64,000 bases of DNA, taken from Myxococcales bacterium. GTDB taxonomy: Bacteria; Myxococcota_A; Polyangia; Polyangiales; Houyiibacteriaceae. Of this stretch, positions 10,501 through 19,772 are shown piece by piece. The stretch's first letter is position 1. The number at the start of each line of letters is the position of its first letter. Position numbers and translations under genes: made by a program. The stretch lies in assembly GCA_029861865.1 (NCBI GenBank), contig JAOTYL010000007.1, positions 62,001-126,000 on the forward strand. The letters run 5' to 3'. The notes under the pieces were generated by a model that saw nothing but the letters and a program-made list of their open reading frames with translations, was not told the DNA's origin and ran no database searches.

Positions 10501-11160
10501 GAGCTTCAGCGGCTGATCGACAGGATGGGCGAAATCAACCTCACCGCCATAGAGGAGTACGAGGAGAACGCCGCGCGCTACGAGTATCTGACCTCCCAGA
10601 AGAACGACCTCGAGGAGGCGCTGACAAAGCTCGACCGGGCCATCCGCCAAATGAACCGTGAGAGCCGCGCGCTCTTCCGCGAAGCGTTCACGGGCATCAA
10701 CGAGCGCTTCAAGCGCATCTTCCCGATACTTTTCCGTGGTGGTAAGGCGGAGCTGAAGCTGAGCAGCCCGCAGGACTTGCTCGAAACCGGCGTGGAGATC
10801 GTTGCGCAGCCGCCTGGTAAGCGCCTCGGTTCGCTCGAGCTCATGAGCGGTGGTGAGAAGGCGCTCACGGCGGTCGCTTTGATCTTCGCCATTTTCCAGT
10901 ACAAGCCGAGCCCTTTTTGCCTGTTGGACGAGGTCGATGCTCCGCTCGACGAAGCCAACATCGGCCGTTTTGCCGAAACGATTCAACAGATGACCGATCG
11001 CTCGCAGTTCATCCTCATCACGCACTCGAAGAAAACGATGGAGTACGCGGACGTGCTGTACGGCGTTACCATGGAGCAGCCCGGCATCTCGAAGTTGGTG
11101 TCGGTCGAGCTTCGCGGCGAGAAAAGACCGGTTCCTGCGGCGGTTGAAGCCGCCGAGTAG
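7561..11160 (+). CDS. smc: Chromosome segregation protein SMC
   Basis: Structural-maintenance-of-chromosomes ATPase that, with ScpA and ScpB, compacts and helps partition the nucleoid. At 1199 residues it is full length. Walker A (GPNGCGKSN) is at residues 31-39. A first coiled coil is followed by the hinge domain near residues 500-640, then a second coiled coil. The C-terminal ABC signature MSGGEKAL and Walker B LLDEVDAP lie near residues 1093-1125. The start is GTG at 7561, preceded by a GGGGGCG stretch. scpA and scpB are not in the window. Long open frames on the opposite strand are shadows of the coiled coils. Confidence 0.97.
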   Translation: MKIKKLEIAGFKSFVDQTMVHFDHDITCVVGPNGCGKSNIVDAIKWAMGEQSPSRLRGKHMEDVIFSGAEGRGPHGFAEVTITFDNTDGLAPPEYRDYAEIQVSRRLDRQGHSDYLINKTPVRLLDITNLFLGTGVGKRAYSIIEQGRIGFIVTSKPEDRRTMIEEAAGISRFRLSKRAAERKMDQTRQNLLRVTDIIGELERSLASLKRQAQKAERYKRYKIEMRDLDLWVSSHRFLELRGQITAVTTALSKASEDVQATRRALVAQEASVEAERVSLQQMGSNVERGQGRAYELDNLVRQLEGLILQQQDRQAALVDREELAVRELRKIEEQRERLHQESATIRLSLGELESLESEAEELLAEVQAELESRKNAAKEAESALEKARAQLAEGRARAARAEALLGGFGARRDEIRARNERVRDEAQALTMREVEFAQQRGELDARMVGLRSGKVETAERQREIEGHLSSSKEALHAADSEVDSLREQLAVTRSRLRSLDEIHERFEGVGAGAQAVMANYAAADSSRSGLIGLVADQLECAPEYTRALGAALGGALECLLVRDTDAALCAADYLAREEKGRATFLPRVPSGRARVVPVFPAGAGVVGPLSSLVHFAREDEGWVRHLLFDTLVVESLSIAARLHKEGFEGKLVTLDGQALLADGAVVGGANDESASHLLRMKREIRELRELATQQEAELERATSEQGRLRAMIAERRAGIDAARTEAHDAELEILGAERDLKAVEMELKRIAERRSQLAKTETESQAALSLIGTNESNAKRELTQARSSGADADDAIRVAESVLGERRRVVEEQAERFTEVKVRATQAHERADRERSILVQIERSIAELDVREDRLREDVAAALRDKSQAAGRILLHHGRLAETAHQASVARDDLSSLRARFDEAQMELGRSEASLKELRGAIDEQSTELNALTLREREQILAMEHLEEQVRDKYRVELHSVIGDYHARPVPDAEVRSRADELQRLIDRMGEINLTAIEEYEENAARYEYLTSQKNDLEEALTKLDRAIRQMNRESRALFREAFTGINERFKRIFPILFRGGKAELKLSSPQDLLETGVEIVAQPPGKRLGSLELMSGGEKALTAVALIFAIFQYKPSPFCLLDEVDAPLDEANIGRFAETIQQMTDRSQFILITHSKKTMEYADVLYGVTMEQPGISKLVSVELRGEKRPVPAAVEAAE

Positions 11161-11203
11161 GTTCCGCAGTGCCGCTTGATCGACCATCGCGTACCCTCGT
11201 TGC

Positions 11204-12529
11204 GTGAAAGATGGACGATGGCTCGACCTCGGATCGGGAATTGGGCTCGTCGTCGCGAGCATGGTCGGCGCCGGCGTATTTCTGAGCGCAGGTTTCATGG
11301 CGCAAGAGCTCAGCGCAGGTCTGATTCTGGTGGCTTGGGCCGTCGGCGCCGTTCTCGCCATGGCCGGTGCGCGCACCTATGCAGAGGCGAGCGTGCTCAT
11401 CCCACGCTCAGGGGGTGAGTACCGGTATCTGTCCGAGCTGATTCATCCCGCGGTGGGCTATCTGGCAGGGTGGGCATCGCTTCTCGTCGGTTTTGCCGCA
11501 CCAACGGCGATTAGCGCCTACGGAGCATCGGCGTTTGCGCAAACGGTCGTGGGTGCGGGGAACGCGCGATGGGGAGCCACCGCGTTGATCTTGGCGCTGA
11601 CCTTTTTTCACGCCGGGGGGCTTCGGCTTTCGAAGTGGACCCAGAACAGCCTAATCATCGTCAACGGAATGCTGATCGTCGCATTCATCGCTGTTGGAAT
11701 GTCGCTTGGAAGTCATGATTGGCCGACGTGGGTGGCTCCCGACAGGACCGAGCACTTCTCGGCGCTTCCGTTTGCAAGGAGCCTCTTCTTCGTGGCGTAT
11801 GCGTTCTCCGGGTGGAATGCGGCAGTGTACGCTGCCGAGGAGTTCCACAATCCCGCGCGCGACGTGCCACGCGCGATGTTGATCGGCTGCGGTCTGGTGG
11901 GGATCCTCTACCTGTTTGTGAACTGGGTGCTGGTCGCCAACCTCACCCCCGAGCAGGCCAAGGTGGTCTTTCAGTACGAGGAGGCGCGGGTGACGTTGGG
12001 TCATATCGTGGCGCAAGAGCTCCTCGGCGAGGTCGGTTCAAGCATCATGTCTGTGGCGATCGCGATCGCCATGTTGTCGAGCACGAGCGCCATGCTCCTC
12101 GTTGGCCCCCGTGTGTATGCCGAAATGGCGCGCGATGGGTTTCTTCCGTCCGTCCTGCGTGGTCAGCACGGCGTCCCGCCCCGCACGTCGGTTCTCTTAC
12201 AGAGCACGCTGGCGATCATCCTGTTACATCTGCATTCGATCGGGGAGCTACTTAGCAATGTCGCTGGCGTGCTGGTCCTGTTTTCGGCGCTCGTAGCGAT
12301 CGGTCTGTTCTTCGTGAACCGCCGCCGACCGCACCTGGCTTCCCCGAGGCCGCAGGCTTTGTTTGCCGCGATCGTCTATGCGAGCTCGTCCGTGTGGATG
12401 CTCTACAGTGCTTTCAAGACTCGAACCGGCTTATTGCCGTGGCTAGCCGTGGTCGCGGTAGCCGGCCTCGGGGGCTACCTCCTCACGGAGTGGCGCCGTG
12501 CACGTACCCAAGACGACTCCCCACTCTAG
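11204..12529 (+). CDS. APC-family amino-acid permease
   Basis: 441-residue integral membrane transporter of the amino acid-polyamine-organocation superfamily. About 12 hydrophobic segments are visible. The first contains the [19 protein letters not shown] motif typical of the family's unwound first helix. Substrate is not predictable from sequence; amino-acid/cation symport or exchange is the family norm. The start is GTG at 11204. The gene converges with purL and their stop codons overlap by 4 bases. A short gap of 43 bases separates it from smc. Confidence 0.88.
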   Translation: MKDGRWLDLGSGIGLVVASMVGAGVFLSAGFMAQELSAGLILVAWAVGAVLAMAGARTYAEASVLIPRSGGEYRYLSELIHPAVGYLAGWASLLVGFAAPTAISAYGASAFAQTVVGAGNARWGATALILALTFFHAGGLRLSKWTQNSLIIVNGMLIVAFIAVGMSLGSHDWPTWVAPDRTEHFSALPFARSLFFVAYAFSGWNAAVYAAEEFHNPARDVPRAMLIGCGLVGILYLFVNWVLVANLTPEQAKVVFQYEEARVTLGHIVAQELLGEVGSSIMSVAIAIAMLSSTSAMLLVGPRVYAEMARDGFLPSVLRGQHGVPPRTSVLLQSTLAIILLHLHSIGELLSNVAGVLVLFSALVAIGLFFVNRRRPHLASPRPQALFAAIVYASSSVWMLYSAFKTRTGLLPWLAVVAVAGLGGYLLTEWRRARTQDDSPL

Positions 12530-14814
12530 TCGCGGACGATGGCGTCGAGCGCACCGGCATGCGCATGGGCAAGCTCTTCCACGGCAACGTCGCACACACC
12601 CTCGATCGCCAGGGTGTCAGCCGCGACTTCACCAAGCGTCTCGAACGGCACCCCGAGGCGCTCGCACAGCAAGAGCGCCTCGTCGACGTTGCCCGACGGG
12701 AGGCTCACGACGATCCGCGAAGGCTCCTCGCTGAAGAGCAGGGCATGAGCGGGCGCGTCTCCGCCGGCAGGAAGTGAGATGCGCGCTCCGTGACCGTTCG
12801 CGATGCAGGCCTCAGCCACACACATCGCAATGCCGCCGTCACTGATATCATGGGCGCTCCTAACAAGTTGCCGTTGTGCGAGCTCGAGCATGGCCTGCTG
12901 CAATGCCGCCTCGGCATCGAGATCGATGCCAACCGGCGCGCCTGTAATCGACCCCATCGTCTGCACGAGCCACTCCGACCCTCCCAAGACGCCACGCGAA
13001 GGCCGTCCGAGGTGCGCGATGACATCGCCTTCGTTGAGGAATCCCAAGCCCAATCGGTGAGCTGGGTCCTCGAGCTGACCGACGACCGCTACAGTTGGTG
13101 TCGGAAGGATCGATTTCCCGTCAGTCTCGTTGTAGAAGCTCACGTTTCCCGATACGACGGGAGCCCCGAGTGCTGTGCAGGCCGTCGCCAATCCATCGAT
13201 CGCTCGCGCAAAGCGCCACATCTGCTCAGGCACTTCGGGATTTCCGAAGTTCAGGCAGTCGGTAAGGCCTAGTGGCTTAGCTCCTACGCACACGACATTG
13301 CGCGTGCACTCCGCGACCGCCATCGCCGCGCCGAGAAATGGATCGAGCTCCACGTGTCGAGCGTTGCAGTCGGCGGAGATCGCGAGAAACTTCTCCTGAG
13401 TGCCATCGGTGTCCTGGCAGAAGACGCGAATGACGGCTGCGTCCCCGTCTCCCGGGCGAACGACTGTGCCGTCTCCGACGATGTGGTCGTACTGCCTCCA
13501 AATCCATGACCTGCTTCCGATGTTGGGGGAGCCGATCAGACGCAGCATCTCGGCTCCGAGGTTACCCGGCGCATCGTCGGTCAGGGTGACCAGGGTTGCG
13601 GCATCGGGCCTCGCTTCCTGCGGGCGGTCGTACTTAGGCGCACAGTCGGTCAACAGGTCGACAGGTAGATCGACGACGACGACGGGGTCAGGCTCGGTCG
13701 GAGCGTCGTCGAATGGATCGTGACCAGGGGTCGCTTTGCAGACGAAGCGACCGGACGACGTAACGCGGCCGACGATCGAGACGTCGAGGTCCCACTTGGC
13801 GCAGATGTCGAAGACCTCGTGCTCGCGGCCGCGCTTTGCCACCATCAGCATGCGTTCCTGGGACTCGCTTAGGAGCATTTCGTAAGGACTGAGCGCGCGG
13901 GTCCGCCGCGGGATCGCGTCGAGGTCGAGCTCGATGCCGTTGCCTGCGCGTGCGGCCATCTCGACCGACGAAGAAGTCAGCCCGGCGGCGCCCATGTCTT
14001 GTACGCCGGACAAACAGCCGGTCGCGAAGATCTCGAGGCAGGCCTCGAGGAGAAGCTTCTCCATGAAGGGATCGCCGACTTGCACCGTAGGAAGTTTGCT
14101 GTCGGTTTCCTCGCCGAACTCGGCACTTGCCATCGTCGCGCCGTGAATGCCGTCGCGTCCGGTCTTCGCGCCAACATAGATGATCGGATTCCCGATACCT
14201 TCGGCCCTGCCAAAGAAGAGCTCGTCCGTCTTGGCAATCCCGACCGTGAAGGCGTTGACCAAAATGTTGCCGTCGTAGCTGGCATCGAACTGCACTTCGC
14301 CACCCACGGTGGGCACGCCGATGCAGTTGCCGTAGCCACCAATCCCAGCGACGACTCCTTTCAGCAAGTGCGGCGTCTTTGGATGGTCAGGCCGCCCAAA
14401 CCGGAGCGAGTTGAGTGACGCCACCGGGCGGGCGCCCATGGTGAAGACGTCCCGGAGGATTCCGCCGACACCAGTCGCAGCGCCTTGATAGGGCTCGATG
14501 TACGAGGGGTGGTTGTGCGACTCCATCTTGAACACCGCGCAGAATCCGTCGCCGATATCGACCGCACCGGCATTCTCGCCAGGTCCCTGCACGACCTGAG
14601 GACCTTCGGTGGGCAATCGGGAGAGGTGCACACGAGACGACTTGTAAGAACAGTGTTCGGACCACATTACGCTGATCACTCCGAGCTCGGCATAGCTCGG
14701 CTTGCGTGAAAGAGTGCTGAGAACCCGCTCCCACTCGTCGTCGGCGAGGCCGAACTTACGCGCGAGCTCCGCCGAAGCGTCCGGTTCGCCGGGGAAGTTC
14801 TCGGGCGTCGTCAT
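12526..14814 (-). CDS. purL: Phosphoribosylformylglycinamidine synthase, large subunit
   Basis: Fourth step of purine synthesis: converts FGAR to FGAM using ATP and ammonia delivered by PurQ. At 762 residues it is the small (three-component) PurL type. The SEHCSYKSS segment and [21 protein letters not shown] stretch (conserved ATP/metal site) lie in the first 120 residues. Later the duplicated AIRS-like domain shows [13 protein letters not shown]. The ATG at 14814 overlaps the purQ stop by 4 bases. This type normally needs PurS as well; purS is not adjacent. Confidence 0.96.
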   Translation of the reverse strand: MTTPENFPGEPDASAELARKFGLADDEWERVLSTLSRKPSYAELGVISVMWSEHCSYKSSRVHLSRLPTEGPQVVQGPGENAGAVDIGDGFCAVFKMESHNHPSYIEPYQGAATGVGGILRDVFTMGARPVASLNSLRFGRPDHPKTPHLLKGVVAGIGGYGNCIGVPTVGGEVQFDASYDGNILVNAFTVGIAKTDELFFGRAEGIGNPIIYVGAKTGRDGIHGATMASAEFGEETDSKLPTVQVGDPFMEKLLLEACLEIFATGCLSGVQDMGAAGLTSSSVEMAARAGNGIELDLDAIPRRTRALSPYEMLLSESQERMLMVAKRGREHEVFDICAKWDLDVSIVGRVTSSGRFVCKATPGHDPFDDAPTEPDPVVVVDLPVDLLTDCAPKYDRPQEARPDAATLVTLTDDAPGNLGAEMLRLIGSPNIGSRSWIWRQYDHIVGDGTVVRPGDGDAAVIRVFCQDTDGTQEKFLAISADCNARHVELDPFLGAAMAVAECTRNVVCVGAKPLGLTDCLNFGNPEVPEQMWRFARAIDGLATACTALGAPVVSGNVSFYNETDGKSILPTPTVAVVGQLEDPAHRLGLGFLNEGDVIAHLGRPSRGVLGGSEWLVQTMGSITGAPVGIDLDAEAALQQAMLELAQRQLVRSAHDISDGGIAMCVAEACIANGHGARISLPAGGDAPAHALLFSEEPSRIVVSLPSGNVDEALLLCERLGVPFETLGEVAADTLAIEGVCDVAVEELAHAHAGALDAIVRD

Positions 14815-15506
14815 TGTGCCCCTAAGTGGCGTCGCAGCGATTGAAAAAGACTCAGCCCATCGTCGTTCCCGAGAATGGCTTCACTGGCCCGTTCTGGGTG
14901 CGGCATCATTCCAAGCACGTTCTTGTCGCGGTTGTAGACGCCCGCAATGTCATCGACCGCCCCATTGGGATTGGCCGGGCTGCCTTCGGGCGCATCGCCA
15001 TGGCGGGTGCAGTAACGAAAGGCGACCTGGTTGTTGGCGTGGAGCTGCCGCAGTGTTTCCGGGCTGCATTGATACCGCCCATCGGCGTGGGCGACCGGAA
15101 GCTGCAGTACCTGTCCCTGCCCCATGTCGGTGAAAGGACCGTCGTTTTCGACGCGGACGAAGATGTCTCGGCACTCGAACCGTAGATGAGCGTTGCGGGT
15201 CAGGGCACCGGGCAGGAGGCCCATCTCGGTGAGCACTTGAAAGCCGTTGCAGATCCCGAGGATTGGGCCTCCGCGTTCGGCAAACCCTCGAACCGCGCTG
15301 ACGATCGGGCTAAAGCGTGCGATCGCGCCGGCTCGGAGGTAGTCGCCGTACGAGAAACCGCCAGGGATCACCACAGCGTCGGCACCCCCGAGAGAGATCT
15401 CTTTGTGGAAGGCATACCAGGCGTCGGCACCGAGAACATCCCTCACGGCGTGAAGGGCATCCCAGTCCGCATTGGAACCCGGAAATTGTACGACAGCGAC
15501 TCTCAT
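14811..15506 (-). CDS. purQ: Phosphoribosylformylglycinamidine synthase, glutaminase subunit
   Basis: Class I glutamine amidotransferase that supplies ammonia to PurL. The 231-residue length is usual for PurQ. It starts [14 protein letters not shown]. The glycine-rich [10 protein letters not shown] is followed by the nucleophile cysteine in [10 protein letters not shown], and MMPHPER holds the catalytic histidine and glutamate. It overlaps purL by 4 bases, so the two subunits are probably made together. Confidence 0.96.
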   Translation of the reverse strand: MRVAVVQFPGSNADWDALHAVRDVLGADAWYAFHKEISLGGADAVVIPGGFSYGDYLRAGAIARFSPIVSAVRGFAERGGPILGICNGFQVLTEMGLLPGALTRNAHLRFECRDIFVRVENDGPFTDMGQGQVLQLPVAHADGRYQCSPETLRQLHANNQVAFRYCTRHGDAPEGSPANPNGAVDDIAGVYNRDKNVLGMMPHPERASEAILGNDDGLSLFQSLRRHLGAQ

Positions 15507-15578
15507 CGGGAGCGATTTCGGCGTCTAGGCGCGCGGAGCATACGGATGGACCGTCCCCGAGGCAATGCGGAAGGGTCA

Positions 15579-16205
15579 CTATTGAACGAGCTCGAAATAC
15601 CCGTGCGAGATCTCGGGCGCGAGCCCCTCGGCAGGGGTCAACCGAAACACGATCGTGCCCCGACAGCTGGCTGCGTCGACCTGCCCATACGCACGGCTGT
15701 CCTGGCCCATGTAGCCGCGATAGTCGCCCAAGAGGTAGACCTTGCCGGGATCGACGGTCGTTTTGCGGACTAGGTGCTGGCGACTCTGACCGAAGAAGAT
15801 GAGGTGTTTGTCGCTGCCGCTGCGCTCGTTGCCCCATATGACCGGGCGAGTCAGACCGTTGTCGTCGTTGTAGAACTCGGTGGTGCCGCGCTCCTCGAAT
15901 TGTAGCGACGAGCCGTCGAGGCGGAGGACGTCGCCAAAAGACTCGATGACGCTACCTTCGGTTGCTGCGACCCGGCCGACCACCCAGCCCTCCTCGGTCG
16001 GGTGCTTGCAGACGGCGATCGCGTCAAGCACTGGCTCGCCACGCTTATTGATCAGGACCCGCTCCCCTCGCACGAGAGTGGGGGCCATTCCGTTGTGTCC
16101 CATCGTAGCCATGTCGAACAGAAGCACCTTCAGCAGAAGCAACAGGACGATGACCGCCGCGCCGATCCACGATAAACATCCGAGTCCGCTTCGCATCCAC
16201 CCCAC
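15579..16205 (-). CDS. Signal peptidase I (S26) homologue lacking the Ser/Lys dyad
   Basis: 208-residue protein with one N-terminal membrane segment (residues 10-30) and then an S26-like periplasmic domain. The family's SGSMxPTL box reads HNGMAPTL here (residues 37-44), so the nucleophile serine is Gly39. The box that normally holds the general-base lysine before RVIGLPGD reads VVGRVAATEGS, putting Gly77 at that place. The final box is well kept: LLGDYRGYMGQDSRAYG. It is therefore probably not an active leader peptidase, although the fold seems intact. The start is GTG at 16205; an ATG three codons later is possible. It lies between thiE/tenI and purQ in one transcriptional direction. Confidence 0.8.
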   Translation of the reverse strand: MGWMRSGLGCLSWIGAAVIVLLLLLKVLLFDMATMGHNGMAPTLVRGERVLINKRGEPVLDAIAVCKHPTEEGWVVGRVAATEGSVIESFGDVLRLDGSSLQFEERGTTEFYNDDNGLTRPVIWGNERSGSDKHLIFFGQSRQHLVRKTTVDPGKVYLLGDYRGYMGQDSRAYGQVDAASCRGTIVFRLTPAEGLAPEISHGYFELVQ

Positions 16206-16213
16206 GAATTCGC

Positions 16214-16852
16214 CTATTCAACGTTTGGATGGTTTTTGTCAAGTCTCCGGAGGAATCGGTCGAGGACGATCCTCGGATCCTCCGCATCATAGACCGCGCG
16301 TCGAATGCCGATTCCATGCGCGCCGGCTTCGAGCAACCGCTCCATATCGTCCGGCCCGACGCCACCCAGCGCGAACACCGGGATCTCGAGGCCGGCGATC
16401 CCTTGCTGAAACCCTTCCACTCCGATCGCGGGGTTCTTGCCGGGGACTTCGAACACAGGGCTGAGGAACGCATAGGTGGCGCCAGCGTCTTGCGCCACGA
16501 CGAGACCAGCGCGATCGTGCCGCGATACACCGATGATCTCGAGGCGCGGCCACCGCTGTCGCACGCGCAAGATAGGCAACCCGGCCTCCGGGAGGTGAAT
16601 CCCATCGGCGCCGACGATCTGCGCCACGTCGGGCCGTTGGCTCACGAGTAAGAGGCTACCCGCCGACGCCGTGATCGCCCGAAGCTCGTGTCCCCAGTCG
16701 ATCAGCTTTCGGTCCGAGACGTGTTTGGCGCGGAGCTGAATACCGATCTGGTGACCATCATGGCCGTCGAGCGCTCGTCGAAGCGGAGCGATCGGCCCGG
16801 CCCCGTGCTCTGGGTTTGTGATGATCCAGATCCGCGGAAGCTCCCTCGGCAT
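16214..16852 (-). CDS. Thiamine-phosphate synthase ThiE / thiazole tautomerase TenI family
   Basis: TIM-barrel protein of 212 residues. Visible family features are IGIQLRAK, GADGIHL near residue 85, IIGVSRHD near 108, FLSPVFEVPGK near 130 and the phosphate-binding ALGGVGPDD near 162. ThiE joins HMP-PP with thiazole phosphate; TenI isomerises the thiazole product of ThiG. The ThiE-typical INDR is VSQR here, and HLGQ is HLPE, which leans towards TenI. The position directly after thiS-thiG fits either role. I leave the symbol blank for that reason. Confidence 0.75.
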   Translation of the reverse strand: MPRELPRIWIITNPEHGAGPIAPLRRALDGHDGHQIGIQLRAKHVSDRKLIDWGHELRAITASAGSLLLVSQRPDVAQIVGADGIHLPEAGLPILRVRQRWPRLEIIGVSRHDRAGLVVAQDAGATYAFLSPVFEVPGKNPAIGVEGFQQGIAGLEIPVFALGGVGPDDMERLLEAGAHGIGIRRAVYDAEDPRIVLDRFLRRLDKNHPNVE

Positions 16853-16865
16853 CGTTTCTTTGCGT

Positions 16866-17672
16866 TTACGATCGGCCGTCTTGGTCGGAGCCGATCACGC
16901 CCTCGATGGGGCTCGAGGCAGTAGCGTAGAGCTTTCGCTGAATTCGACCCGCGAGAAATGCGTCGCGGCCGGCCTGTACGGCGAGCTTCATCGCGCGCGC
17001 CATTCTAACCGGGTCCCTCGCGCCGGCGATCGCGGTATTCATCAGGACGCCGTCGATCCCGAGCTCCATGGCGACCGCTGCGTCGGACGCGGTGCCGACA
17101 CCGGCATCGACGATCACCGGCACGCCGGCGTGCTTGACTATGATCTCGATGTTGAATGGATTGCGAACGCCGAGGCCGCTTCCGATCGGTGCGGCGAGCG
17201 GCATGACTGCGGCGCACCCGATGTCTTCGAGACGCCGCGCCGCGACCGGATCGTCGTTGAAGTATGGCAGCACGGTGAATTGATCATCGACCAGGGCTTT
17301 GGCTGCCTCGATCGTCGCGGGCACATCCGGGAAGAGGGTCTTTTCGTCGCCAATGACCTCGAGCTTCACCAGCGGGGTATCGAGGAGCTCGCGCGCCAAG
17401 CGCGCCGTCCGAACCGCATCCTCGGCAGTGTAGCAGCCAGCGGTGTTGGGGAGCACGGTGTAGCCGCCCTCGCGAAGCACCGACATGATCGACTTGCTAC
17501 CGGTTGCCTTCAAGTCGACGCGGCGCACTGCCACTGTGACGACCTCACACCCTGAAGCCTCGAGAGCCAACTTTGCCGTATCGAGATCGGGATACTTGCC
17601 CGTGCCCGTGAACAGCCTCGACCGAAACTCGAACCGGCCGATCTTGAGGAGGTCTTGTGACGCTTGCGACAC
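16866..17672 (-). CDS. thiG: Thiazole synthase
   Basis: Builds the thiazole phosphate ring of thiamine from DXP, dehydroglycine/iminoglycine and ThiS-thiocarboxylate. The 268-residue length is usual for ThiG. Visible motifs: [11 protein letters not shown] near the start, a VTVAVRRVD segment, [15 protein letters not shown], and [18 protein letters not shown] towards the C-terminus. GTG at 17672 follows immediately after the thiS stop codon. Active-site lysine assignments follow the family and were not checked by alignment. Confidence 0.95.
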   Translation of the reverse strand: MSQASQDLLKIGRFEFRSRLFTGTGKYPDLDTAKLALEASGCEVVTVAVRRVDLKATGSKSIMSVLREGGYTVLPNTAGCYTAEDAVRTARLARELLDTPLVKLEVIGDEKTLFPDVPATIEAAKALVDDQFTVLPYFNDDPVAARRLEDIGCAAVMPLAAPIGSGLGVRNPFNIEIIVKHAGVPVIVDAGVGTASDAAVAMELGIDGVLMNTAIAGARDPVRMARAMKLAVQAGRDAFLAGRIQRKLYATASSPIEGVIGSDQDGRS

Positions 17673-17873
17673 TCAACCGCCTCCCACGAAATGAACCACC
17701 TCGACGCGATCGCCGTCGGCGAGCCGGGTGTGTGCATGCTGCGCTCGCGGCACGACCTCTTCATTGCGCTCGACGGCAACCAAGGTGTCTGCAAGCCCCA
17801 ACGTGACCAGCAACTCCCCGATGGTTGTGTTGGTTTCCACCTGTCGTTCTTCACCGTTGACGACGAGACGCAT
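17673..17873 (-). CDS. thiS: Sulfur carrier protein ThiS
   Basis: 66-residue ubiquitin-like sulfur carrier that donates sulfur to ThiG. It starts [11 protein letters not shown] and ends HFVGGG; the terminal Gly-Gly is the adenylation/thiocarboxylate site and defines the family. Its stop abuts the thiG start with no spacer. Upstream it is divergent from an orphan methyltransferase across 85 bases. I looked for a TPP riboswitch there and found no THI-box signature. thiF is not in the window. Confidence 0.93.
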   Translation of the reverse strand: MRLVVNGEERQVETNTTIGELLVTLGLADTLVAVERNEEVVPRAQHAHTRLADGDRVEVVHFVGGG

Positions 17874-17958
17874 CTGCGGAGCGTAAAGCGGGCCCCGAGG
17901 CGCCGCAAGCAGGTCCGATCAATGGGCGCGGCGGACGCCGGATGATAGGCTCGCTGTC

Positions 17959-18810
17959 GTGAAGAAGATCTTCGAGGGCGACAATCTTTCCCTGCTGCAG
18001 AAGCTTCCGAGGGCGTTCGCTCGGCTTGTCTACATCGATCCCCCTTTCAACACGGGGCAGAGGCAGGCGCGGGAGCGCATGCGCGTGAAAGCCGCCGACC
18101 ACGGAAAGCGCGTAGGCTTCGGGGGCCGTCGATACGAGGTAGAGCATGTCGAGAGCCCCACGTTCGAGGACGATTTCGACGACTACATTGCGTTTCTCAT
18201 CGAGCGTATCGAGGCGTCACTGCCCTGCCTGACACCGGATGGCTCGCTCTTCGTGCACCTCGACTACCGCGAGGCACACTACGCCAAGGTCGCGCTCGAT
18301 CGACTCTTGGGCCGGGATCGCTTTCGAAACGAGATCATCTGGGCCTACGATTTCGGAGGACGCCCGAAACGATGGTGGCCAGCCAAGCACGACACCATCC
18401 TTTGGTACGTCCTCGACCCGAAGCGGTACGTGTTCCAATTCGACGAAATGGATCGCATTCCGTACATGGCGCCCGGCCTCGTCGGAAAAGAGAAAGCAGC
18501 TCGAGGCAAGACACCGACCGACGTCTGGTGGCACACGATCGTCCCCACCGGCGGCAAGGAGAAGACCGGCTACCCGACCCAGAAGCCCCTCGGCGTGCTC
18601 GAGCGAATCATCAAAGTGCACAGCGAGCGGGGCGACACCATCCTCGATTTCTTTGCGGGGAGCGGGACGGCAGGTGAAGCGGCCGCGCGTCACGACCGGG
18701 GGTTCGTGCTGATCGATGAGAACCCGGAAGCCATCGCAATCATGTCGAAGAGGCTCGCCCGTTGGGGTCCCGAGGTCGTCGCCTCTTCGAAGCAGGCTAG
18801 CGCGGAATGA
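17959..18810 (+). CDS. Orphan beta-class DNA methyltransferase (N4-C or N6-A)
   Basis: 283-residue S-adenosylmethionine-dependent DNA methylase. The catalytic DPPFNT (motif IV) is at residues 27-32, and the SAM-binding DFFAGSGTAGEAA (motif I) comes late, near residue 230. This order (IV before I) marks the beta class, as in type III and some type II modification enzymes. No restriction endonuclease is adjacent, so it is an orphan. Recognition sequence unknown. GTG start at 17959. Its 3' end overlaps the convergent glutaminyl cyclase gene by 14 bases. Confidence 0.9.
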   Translation: MKKIFEGDNLSLLQKLPRAFARLVYIDPPFNTGQRQARERMRVKAADHGKRVGFGGRRYEVEHVESPTFEDDFDDYIAFLIERIEASLPCLTPDGSLFVHLDYREAHYAKVALDRLLGRDRFRNEIIWAYDFGGRPKRWWPAKHDTILWYVLDPKRYVFQFDEMDRIPYMAPGLVGKEKAARGKTPTDVWWHTIVPTGGKEKTGYPTQKPLGVLERIIKVHSERGDTILDFFAGSGTAGEAAARHDRGFVLIDENPEAIAIMSKRLARWGPEVVASSKQASAE

Positions 18811-19696
18811 ATTCCACCTCGAACACCGCAGGCCAGAGCTTTCCGGTCAACAAGAAGGTCTGCGTATCCGGCTTGTAGGCGATTCCATTGAGCACGTCGG
18901 CCCGCGCTGCCTCGTCACGGGAGAGCAGACCCCTGGCGTCGATCGAGGCGGTCACGTCGCCGTTGGTCAGATCGATGCGCACGATCTCTTGTCGCCGCCA
19001 GATATTCGCGTAGACGTGTGGACCCACACATTCGAGCTCATTGAGCATACGGACTGGGATGCCGTTTTTGTGCACCATCACCCGACGAAGAACTTGCATC
19101 GTTTCGGGATCGCGGATCGCGAGAGTCGACGACCCGTCGCTCATGATCAACGAGGTGCCGTCGAAACAGAGTCCCCACCCTTCGCCGTCGTACCGAAAGG
19201 TCCCTCGTTTTTCGAGCGTATCGAGGTCGGAGACGATCGCCTGCCCGGAACGCCAGGTGAGCGCGATCAGTCTGTCGTCGACGCGCGCCAGCCCTTCACC
19301 GAAAAGCCTTTGGTCGAGCTTTCGCTCCGCCAGCACTTTCCCATCGCCGAGCCTTACTCTTCGAAGCGAGGACTTTCCGTATCCGCCGGTGCTTTCATAG
19401 AGGAACCCGTCGTGCCAAATCAGCCCTTGGGTGAAGGCGTTGCGGTCGTGGGGATAGCGTCTTAGCACCCGGGTGCGGAGCGCTTCGATTTCGATCGTCG
19501 CCGCGTCAGCCTGCGAATCCGAAGGCTCGATCTCGACTGGTGCCACCGTTTCTTCGGATGGTTCTCGGAACTTCGGCACGAGGAAAACCGCAACGGCGAC
19601 AGCCCCGCCAACGAGCATGCCGGCCCACATTACGCGAGCGGATCGCTGCTCGGCGCGCTTCACCGCTTCGGTATGCCGTCGTTGGGCCCGGGCCAT
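18797..19696 (-). CDS. Glutaminyl-peptide cyclotransferase (plant/bacterial type)
   Basis: 299 residues. A single N-terminal membrane anchor (about residues 22-40) and an acidic linker are followed by a beta-propeller-like domain of the glutamine cyclotransferase family. Supporting segments: YPHDRNAFTQGLIW, GEGWGLCFDG with MSDGS next to it, LNELECVG, and DVLNGIAYKP near the C-terminus. The enzyme would convert N-terminal glutamine to pyroglutamate on exported proteins. The anchor predicts periplasmic location. It is divergent from alr. Confidence 0.88.
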   Translation of the reverse strand: MARAQRRHTEAVKRAEQRSARVMWAGMLVGGAVAVAVFLVPKFREPSEETVAPVEIEPSDSQADAATIEIEALRTRVLRRYPHDRNAFTQGLIWHDGFLYESTGGYGKSSLRRVRLGDGKVLAERKLDQRLFGEGLARVDDRLIALTWRSGQAIVSDLDTLEKRGTFRYDGEGWGLCFDGTSLIMSDGSSTLAIRDPETMQVLRRVMVHKNGIPVRMLNELECVGPHVYANIWRRQEIVRIDLTNGDVTASIDARGLLSRDEAARADVLNGIAYKPDTQTFLLTGKLWPAVFEVEFIPR

Positions 19697-19772
19697 GCAG
19701 GGCCGAGCCTAGTCTTCTCGGGTAGCGACGCCAATGCTTGACGCCAGCGGCGGCACCCGTTAGCCAGAACCC

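Noticed and set aside
9751-11376. Long open frame on the minus strand opposite smc
   Set aside because: It lies fully antisense to the smc coiled coil and head, has no recognisable domain, and is a typical shadow frame of GC-rich coding DNA.
17874-17958. TPP riboswitch before thiS
   Set aside because: The 85-base gap shows no CUGAGA-type THI-box core and is short for a full aptamer.
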